From Bacteroidales bacterium (lineage in GTDB: Bacteria; Bacteroidota; Bacteroidia; Bacteroidales; UBA932), in the NCBI GenBank assembly GCA_017630215.1, contig JAGBVR010000015.1, positions 62,001-126,000 of the forward strand: a stretch of 64,000 nt of DNA. Direction: 5' to 3'. The notes beneath the pieces were generated by a model. It ran no database searches and had not been told where the DNA came from. It worked only from the letters and a program-made list of their open reading frames with translations. Below, one piece after another: positions 59,175 through 64,000 of this stretch (positions are counted from its first letter, which is position 1; each line of letters begins with the position of its first letter). A program made the position numbers and the translations under genes.

Positions 59175-60065
59175 ATGATAACAATTTCAAACAACACCCT
59201 GACAATATCCCTCCACACCCCAGACAGTGTGAACGGGTATTACCGTGGCACCCGCTTCGACCATGCAGGGGTCTTCGAAAGCATAATCTGCCACGGATGC
59301 AACTACTGCGAACCATGGTTCGAATCATACTCCCCCCTCATGCACGACGCCGTCTGCGGTCCTGCGGAAGAATTCAGCCCGATAGGACTGGAAGGGACAA
59401 AAGCGGGAGATCCATTCCTTAAAATCGGTGTAGGCATATTGGAACGATTGGACAATGAACCTTACGATAGATTCCGCCTGCACAGGATTCTGGATGAAGG
59501 CGAAAGACTGACTGAAACCGGTAACAACTACGTAAGGTTTACTCATCGGATCGCTTCTGAAATTGGCTATGGTTATGATTATGTTAAAGAAATCGCCATT
59601 ACTTCCGACTGTGGCTTTACGATCAGGCACAGCCTCAGAAACACAGGAAGAAAGACATTGGAAGGAGATGTATACAACCATAACTTCTTCACTCTAGGGC
59701 TCTTGCAGACAAGTCCTTCAAGGACGATTGACTTTCCTTTCCATCCGGAAGGAGACTGGCGCGCAGAATATTCAGAGGTAGGATTCACCGTCAGCGGAAT
59801 TCGGTTCAGCAGAGTCTTGCAAAAGGGAGAATCTGTCTTTACAGGAAACCTCCACCAGAGCGGCCGCGGACTGACCGGAAGTCCGAATGCATTCATCCTT
59901 TCTGAAGAACAGACCGGACGCAGAGTGCAGATGCACTGCAAGATTCCGATGACCAAGACCGTATTCTGGTCAAACCATAGGATCGCCTGCATCGAACCGT
60001 ACATCGATTTCAAGATCAAACCGGGAGAAAGTCTGGATTTTGACATCGATTATTCTCTCAGATAA
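59175..60065 (+). CDS. Galactose-mutarotase-fold protein
   Basis: The 296-residue protein has no signal peptide. It has the beta-sandwich pattern of aldose-1-epimerase-like (galactose mutarotase superfamily) proteins: GYYRGTRFDHAGVFESIICHG, SPLMHDAVCGPAEEFSPIG, YDFVKEIAITSDCGFTIRHSLRNTG-like strands, DVYNHNFFTLG (His in NHN) and CKIPMTKTVFWSNHRIACIEPYIDFKIKPGESLDFDIDY. It may turn sugar anomers in the cytoplasm or bind sugar only. Catalytic His and Glu of true mutarotases are not firmly identified. The start directly abuts the tandem repeat, so a nearby alternative start is possible. Confidence 0.72.
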   Translation: MITISNNTLTISLHTPDSVNGYYRGTRFDHAGVFESIICHGCNYCEPWFESYSPLMHDAVCGPAEEFSPIGLEGTKAGDPFLKIGVGILERLDNEPYDRFRLHRILDEGERLTETGNNYVRFTHRIASEIGYGYDYVKEIAITSDCGFTIRHSLRNTGRKTLEGDVYNHNFFTLGLLQTSPSRTIDFPFHPEGDWRAEYSEVGFTVSGIRFSRVLQKGESVFTGNLHQSGRGLTGSPNAFILSEEQTGRRVQMHCKIPMTKTVFWSNHRIACIEPYIDFKIKPGESLDFDIDYSLR

Positions 60066-60096
60066 CATACAACAGATAACACATTAATTATCAAAT

Positions 60097-60144
60097 AAGT
60101 AGACGGACCACCCGCTCTGTTTAGAGTGGGTGGTCCGTCTACTT
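60097..60144. repeat. Long palindrome between the mutarotase-fold and GH3 genes
   Basis: Arms of 22 bases (60097-60118 and 60123-60144; AAGTAGACGGACCACCCGCT-CT and its complement, one G-U) enclose the loop GTTT. No T run follows. It is of the same build as the palindromes at 7502 and 34642 but lacks their core, and may act as terminator or RNA-stability element. Confidence 0.8.
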
Positions 60145-60147
60145 GAC

Positions 60148-60177
60148 TTGCGTTGTGCGGAAGTTTTACTATATTTG
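60148..60177 (+). promoter_or_regulatory. Promoter of the GH3 gene
   Basis: TTG (60148-60150) and TATATTTG (60170-60177) are 19 bases apart, 43 bases before the ATG at 60221. There is no ACCACA motif here. Confidence 0.7.
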
Positions 60178-60220
60178 TGAATTGTACCATAAAATGCCCA
60201 ATAACAACTAATACTACAAT

Positions 60221-62458
60221 ATGAAGAAATCAATTATCCTTTCAGCAGCGGCGCTTGTCCTGGCGTCATGCTGCTCACAGCCGAAATTCGACGGCCCGAC
60301 TTATCTCAACCCTAACGCTCCCGTAGAGGAAAGAGTTGAGGATGCCCTCGCAAGAATGACTCTCGAGGAGAAGGTCGGAATGACTACAGCACAGTCCAAG
60401 TTCAGCTCACGTGGAGTTCCACGCCTTGGTATTCCTGAAGTATGGCACACCGACGGACCTCACGGAATCCGTCCTGAAGTACTTTGGGATGAGTGGGATC
60501 AGGCCGGCTGGACAAACGACTCTTGTACTGCATTCCCTGCACTTATCAACCTTGCTGCTACATGGGACAAGGAAATGTCAATGCTTTATGGTACCAGCAT
60601 CGGAGAAGAGGCACGCTACCGCAAGAAGGACATCCTTCTCGGACCTGGCGTGAATATCTGCCGTACACCTTACAACGGACGTAACTTCGAGTATATGGGT
60701 GAGGATCCGTTCCTTTCAGGAAAGATGGTGGTTCCTTACGTACAGGGAGTTCAGAAGAACGGTGTGGCTGCCTGCGTAAAGCACTATGCAGTTAACAACC
60801 AGGAGTTCCAGCGCACTCAGTCCAACTCTGTCGTGGATGACAGAACCCTCCATGAAATCTACCTTCCAGCCTTCAAGGCTGCAGTTCAGGAAGGTAACGC
60901 ATGGGCGATCATGGGCTCATACAACCTTTACAACGGCCAGTACAACTGCCACAACAAGAAGCTTCTCGTAGACATCCTCAAGAATGACTGGGGATTTGAC
61001 GGTGTAGTAGTAAGTGACTGGGGCGGATGCCGCGACAGCGAGGAGGCAATTCTCAACGGTCTCGACATCGAAATGGGTACCTGGACTAACGGTCTTACAG
61101 GTGCTGCAAGCGACAGCTACAGAAACTATCACATGGCAGATCCTTACCTCAAAGGGCTCAGAGAGGGCAAATATACCACAAAGGAGCTTGATGACAAGGC
61201 ACGCCGTATCCTTCGTACAATCTTCCGCACAAGCATGCGTCCTGAGCCTAACTACGGCCGTTTCGTATGTCCTGAGCACTATCAGGCTGCAAGAGAAATA
61301 GCTGCTGCTGGTGTGGTTCTCCTTAAGAACGACAACAATACCCTTCCACTCAATGTACCGGAAGGTGGCAAGATCCTCCTCGTGGGAGAGAACGCCGTGA
61401 AGAAGATGGTTGTGGGCGGTGGTAGCTCAAACCTCAAGACTGCATACGAGGTGAACCCTCTCGAGGGTATCCAGAATGCATTCGCCGGCAAGGCTGACGT
61501 GAAGTGGGTACGCGGATATGTAGGTGACACTTCGACTTCATACAATAAAGTGGACACAGGTCAGGATCTTACAGACAACCGTACACCTGAGGTTCTCATA
61601 GCTGAGGCTGTAGAGGCTGCCAAGGACGCAGACTATGTTATCTTCGTAGGAGGTCTCAACAAGAGCGACCATCAGGACAGCGAGGGCGCAGACCGCCTCC
61701 AGCTCGACCTTCCATATCATCAGGAGGATGTAATCAGAGCTCTTGCTCCTGTAGCAAAGAATCTCGTGGTGGTAAACATTTCAGGCTCACCTGTATCAAT
61801 GCCTTGGGCTGACGTGGCAGGAGCTATCGTCCAGGGATGGTACGGCGGTACCGAGTCAGGTAATGCCCTTGCAGATGTTCTTACCGGCAAGGTGAATCCT
61901 TCAGGAAGAATGCCTTTCACTGTTCCTTTCAAGTATGAGGATGGTCCTATCAAGACAGAGCGTCAGTATCCTGGTATCAAGGAGGCGAACGACGAGTACT
62001 GGCAGACTCACTACGACGAGGGAATCTATGTAGGTTACAGATGGTATGAGGCTAAAGAAATCCCTGTACAGTGGCCGTTCGGACATGGTCTGAGCTACAC
62101 TACTTTCGAATATGGTCAGGCAAAGGCTGGCAAGGCTTCAATGACTGCTGACGGCAAGATGACTGTGACAGTAGACGTGAAGAACACCGGTGACCGCGAG
62201 GGTGCAGAAGTAGTTCAGCTTTATGTTGCTGACCCTGTTGCAAGCATCGACCGTCCGGTGAAGGAGCTTAAGGGCTTCGAGAAGATCACTCTCAAGCCAG
62301 GCGAGACCAAGACCGTTACATTCACTCTTGATGCAGACGACCTCAGCTTCTACAGCATCGAGAAGAATGGCTGGGTAGCAGAGGCTGGTGAATTCCAGGC
62401 ACTTATCGGCCCTTCATCAGAGGATATCAGAACGACTGCAGCTTTCGAGCTTAAGTAA
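60221..62458 (+). CDS. GH3 beta-glycosidase lipoprotein
   Basis: The 745-residue lipoprotein (lipobox LVLASCCSQ) has the full GH3 layout. The N-terminal TIM barrel (residues about 30-340) has GIPEVWHTDGPHGIRPE, FEYMGEDPFLSGKM, CVKHYAVNNQE and GVVVSDWGG with nucleophile Asp266. The alpha/beta sandwich (350-590) has VVLLKNDNNTLPL, FVGGLNKSDHQDSEGADR (acid/base Glu candidate) and GWYGGTESGNALADVL. The FN3-like end (640-740) has VDVKNTGDREGAEVVQLYV. It removes terminal beta-linked glucose or a related sugar in the periplasm. It has its own promoter and terminator, and codon bias suggests high expression. Confidence 0.95.
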   Translation: MKKSIILSAAALVLASCCSQPKFDGPTYLNPNAPVEERVEDALARMTLEEKVGMTTAQSKFSSRGVPRLGIPEVWHTDGPHGIRPEVLWDEWDQAGWTNDSCTAFPALINLAATWDKEMSMLYGTSIGEEARYRKKDILLGPGVNICRTPYNGRNFEYMGEDPFLSGKMVVPYVQGVQKNGVAACVKHYAVNNQEFQRTQSNSVVDDRTLHEIYLPAFKAAVQEGNAWAIMGSYNLYNGQYNCHNKKLLVDILKNDWGFDGVVVSDWGGCRDSEEAILNGLDIEMGTWTNGLTGAASDSYRNYHMADPYLKGLREGKYTTKELDDKARRILRTIFRTSMRPEPNYGRFVCPEHYQAAREIAAAGVVLLKNDNNTLPLNVPEGGKILLVGENAVKKMVVGGGSSNLKTAYEVNPLEGIQNAFAGKADVKWVRGYVGDTSTSYNKVDTGQDLTDNRTPEVLIAEAVEAAKDADYVIFVGGLNKSDHQDSEGADRLQLDLPYHQEDVIRALAPVAKNLVVVNISGSPVSMPWADVAGAIVQGWYGGTESGNALADVLTGKVNPSGRMPFTVPFKYEDGPIKTERQYPGIKEANDEYWQTHYDEGIYVGYRWYEAKEIPVQWPFGHGLSYTTFEYGQAKAGKASMTADGKMTVTVDVKNTGDREGAEVVQLYVADPVASIDRPVKELKGFEKITLKPGETKTVTFTLDADDLSFYSIEKNGWVAEAGEFQALIGPSSEDIRTTAAFELK

Positions 62459-62468
62459 GAGTCAATAG

Positions 62469-62566
62469 AAAAAATACTGACCGATATACCGGTGACCCCC
62501 GCCTCCCGCTGGGAGGCCCCCCTAGCCGGGGATAGCTTGTCACCTATATATCGGTCAGTATTTTTT
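62469..62566. terminator. Bidirectional terminator with a 20-base stem and folded head
   Basis: AAAAAATACTGACCGATATA (62469-62488) is perfectly complementary to 62547-62566, ending in TTTTTT on both strands. Inside, GGTGAC/GTCACC forms a second stem, and the head holds GCCTCCC-GCT-GGGAGGC and CCCC-TAGCC-GGGG. It lies between the convergent GH3 and GH89 genes. The elaborate G+C-rich head is more than a terminator needs. Confidence 0.85.
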
Positions 62567-62599
62567 ATTATATTCTGTTAAATCGGCAATCAGTTCGGT

Positions 62600-64000
62600 C
62601 TATAGTCCGTATTTATCGATTGCTGCAAGAGAAAGGTTCTTGAAGTCACCCGGAGTACGATAATCAATGGATTGTTCCTCAGCAGCCCAGGCATTTTCGA
62701 AGGCTTCCAGCTTTTGGAAGAATGCTTCCTGATCGTATTCTCGTCCTTCGCGGATACATGCGGTTATTTCATTGATGAACATTTCCCATCTAGGCTTGCA
62801 GTATGAGTCGACAAGTCCGCTCCAGAGTCTGGAAGCATAGTCGCGGATAGACGTCTGAGTGCCCCATACTGTTATGATTGTACGGGCATTACGTGTATAG
62901 TACGGCACTTCTTCAAGTGATGAAGCACAAGCCGCCGCATCATCAAGCCATCTGTCCAGTCGCAGCTGTGGCTCACAGGCCGCCAAGGCATCGATATCGT
63001 CGATAAGTTGCAGCATCGATGCACCGACACGCTCAGCCTCCTCTAGATCATGGGAACGGTATGCGGCAGTAAACTGGTCACGAAGTTCCGCAAAATGATT
63101 ACCAAGAGCCTGAGTACCGAAATTGACAATATCGAAGCGGTATGTATCGCGGTCCGAATCCAGTGCCAGAAGTTTCTTCCATGCACGGATCAAAGTCTTA
63201 TTGTCGTACCTTATATTGTGGATTGCTGTCCAATGCCAGAAGCCTTCAAGGCAGGGACGGGCGCACATCAGAGGTGTCTGACTGGAGTATGATCCGCCGA
63301 TATATACGCTGTCAGTCAAGGCTTTCCATACATTCCTTGCGGCTGGAGATTCATACCCTAGCCTTCTGTCAGCCAAGGTCTGCACCCATCTGTCATCATC
63401 CAGATCCGACTCCCATGCCTTATCCAGAACATATTCAAACATGAACTGGTTTACTCCGAATCCTTCCAATGTGGAGCCGATACCGTAAAGATTCCCGCCA
63501 CCGTGGGCAAATGCATCTTCGATACGCTCCGAGGTCTGTCGGAAATGTCCGGCCAGTCTTGTATTGCCTCCGAAATTACCCAGATAACAGAGAATGTATG
63601 GCTGTCCGTAGAAACTTTCGGTAAGTTTCCAGACAGGGGTGTTCTCCAGATAATAATCCAGAATGATCACCTTATCCTGCGGTACGGCTCTCAGATATGC
63701 CTCCACATTTTCTTTAGTCCAATGCTTCTGGTCGTAGTAGAACATCCATCCCATCTGAAGCCAGAGTGCATCCGGATCCACATCAGCCATTGAGTCATAA
63801 GCACCCTTAGACATGGCGGCTAGCGTAGCAGGATCCCATGAAGGAGCCTCCACCTCATTGAATAGATCCATGCCGTAGACATGATCGGTACCGAAGATCT
63901 TCACTTGTTCCTCCATGAACTCCTTCTGTATCACAGCATAAAGCGTATCAAGCGGAGAAAGGAAATGACAGAGATATTCCTCCTCGAATCCTCCCCATCC
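62600..64000 (-). CDS. Alpha-N-acetylglucosaminidase, GH89 (C-terminal part, cut by window edge)
   Basis: The frame is open to the right edge; 466 residues are seen. They match the C-terminal two thirds of NAGLU-type GH89: GWGGFEEEYLCHFLSPLD at the edge, VYGMDLFNEVEAPSWDP (Asn-Glu acid/base region), WLQMGWMFYYDQKHWTKEN, IILDYYLENTPVWKLTESFYGQPYILCYLGNFGGNT, GIGSTLEGFGVNQFMFEYVLD (second catalytic Glu region), and the all-helical end with FWHWTAIHNIRYDNKTL. It removes terminal alpha-linked GlcNAc, as on gastric mucin or heparan-type ends. An internal GTG at 63934 is not the start. It is convergent with GH3. Confidence 0.93.
   Translation of the reverse strand, partial: GWGGFEEEYLCHFLSPLDTLYAVIQKEFMEEQVKIFGTDHVYGMDLFNEVEAPSWDPATLAAMSKGAYDSMADVDPDALWLQMGWMFYYDQKHWTKENVEAYLRAVPQDKVIILDYYLENTPVWKLTESFYGQPYILCYLGNFGGNTRLAGHFRQTSERIEDAFAHGGGNLYGIGSTLEGFGVNQFMFEYVLDKAWESDLDDDRWVQTLADRRLGYESPAARNVWKALTDSVYIGGSYSSQTPLMCARPCLEGFWHWTAIHNIRYDNKTLIRAWKKLLALDSDRDTYRFDIVNFGTQALGNHFAELRDQFTAAYRSHDLEEAERVGASMLQLIDDIDALAACEPQLRLDRWLDDAAACASSLEEVPYYTRNARTIITVWGTQTSIRDYASRLWSGLVDSYCKPRWEMFINEITACIREGREYDQEAFFQKLEAFENAWAAEEQSIDYRTPGDFKNLSLAAIDKYGL

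Noticed and set aside
59099..59422. A 107-codon open frame starting MSFRAYLLSFRACLLSFRAC
   Set aside because: The start is simply the 21-base tandem repeat read in one frame, and the rest is out of frame with the mutarotase-fold gene.

Overview
The window is chromosomal DNA from a member of the Bacteroidales (phylum Bacteroidota). This rests on three things. It has a SusC/SusD pair with many lipoprotein glycosidases. It carries many Bacteroidota-only families (DUF4136, DUF4251, DUF4855, DUF2147, DUF3810, fimbrillin-like). Its promoters repeatedly match the Bacteroidota form, TTG or TTTG about 19-21 bases before TAnnTTTG. Genus cannot be fixed from the sequence alone.

Layout. 1-4.3 kb: the end of a surface-polysaccharide operon on the minus strand (flippase, FrhB-like iron-sulfur protein, pyruvyl transferase, glycosyltransferase cut by the window edge). 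4.4-13.4 kb: housekeeping genes (Dabb protein, TetR and cupin pair, trpS, DUF2147, formate/nitrite-type channel, trmO, guanine deaminase, a debranching-enzyme-like lipoprotein, acyl-CoA synthetase). 13.6-25.3 kb: mostly plus-strand genes for envelope and membrane proteins (two S41 peptidases, a TPR membrane regulator, DUF2007, DUF3810, small membrane proteins, an ECF sigma factor, TraB/GumN, CPBP protease). A folded, 6S-like non-coding RNA candidate lies at 19.95-20.11 kb. 25.3-27.4 kb: a small degraded island beside a cluster of three tRNA-Lys genes, with a gutted amidase, an Abi/HEPN gene, a headless gene remnant and repeated TGTTGGTAA motifs. 27.5-29.5 kb: an outer-membrane and lipoprotein trio.

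29.6-64 kb is a large polysaccharide utilization locus. A minus-strand operon of about 18 kb appears to run from one promoter near 52.6 kb: MFS transporter, L-fucose/L-arabinose-isomerase-like enzyme, PMI-like protein, ROK kinase, SusC, SusD, a DUF4623-type binding lipoprotein, two DUF4855 enzymes and a DUF6259 glycosidase. The divergent plus-strand arm has a 40-residue small protein, a fimbrillin-FN3-DUF4855 fusion, a phosphodiester glycosidase (NAGPA), a GH127, a mutarotase-fold protein and a GH3, then a convergent GH89. A flanking block carries a second DUF4623 lipoprotein, a GH20 and a FucR-like GntR regulator. An ACCACA-rich motif sits at three of the locus promoters and is a candidate operator tying these units into one regulon. 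The target is probably a HexNAc-rich glycan that also has furanoside and possibly phosphodiester linkages; this is inference.

The least explained features are three DUF4855 paralogs of increasing domain complexity in one locus, the 6S-like RNA with a promoter-like bubble, a pair of intergenic palindromes that share a 22-base core but have different, perfectly paired arms, and a short interspersed repeat (TGTCATTC-GAG type) that has spread through the locus, even into two coding sequences.
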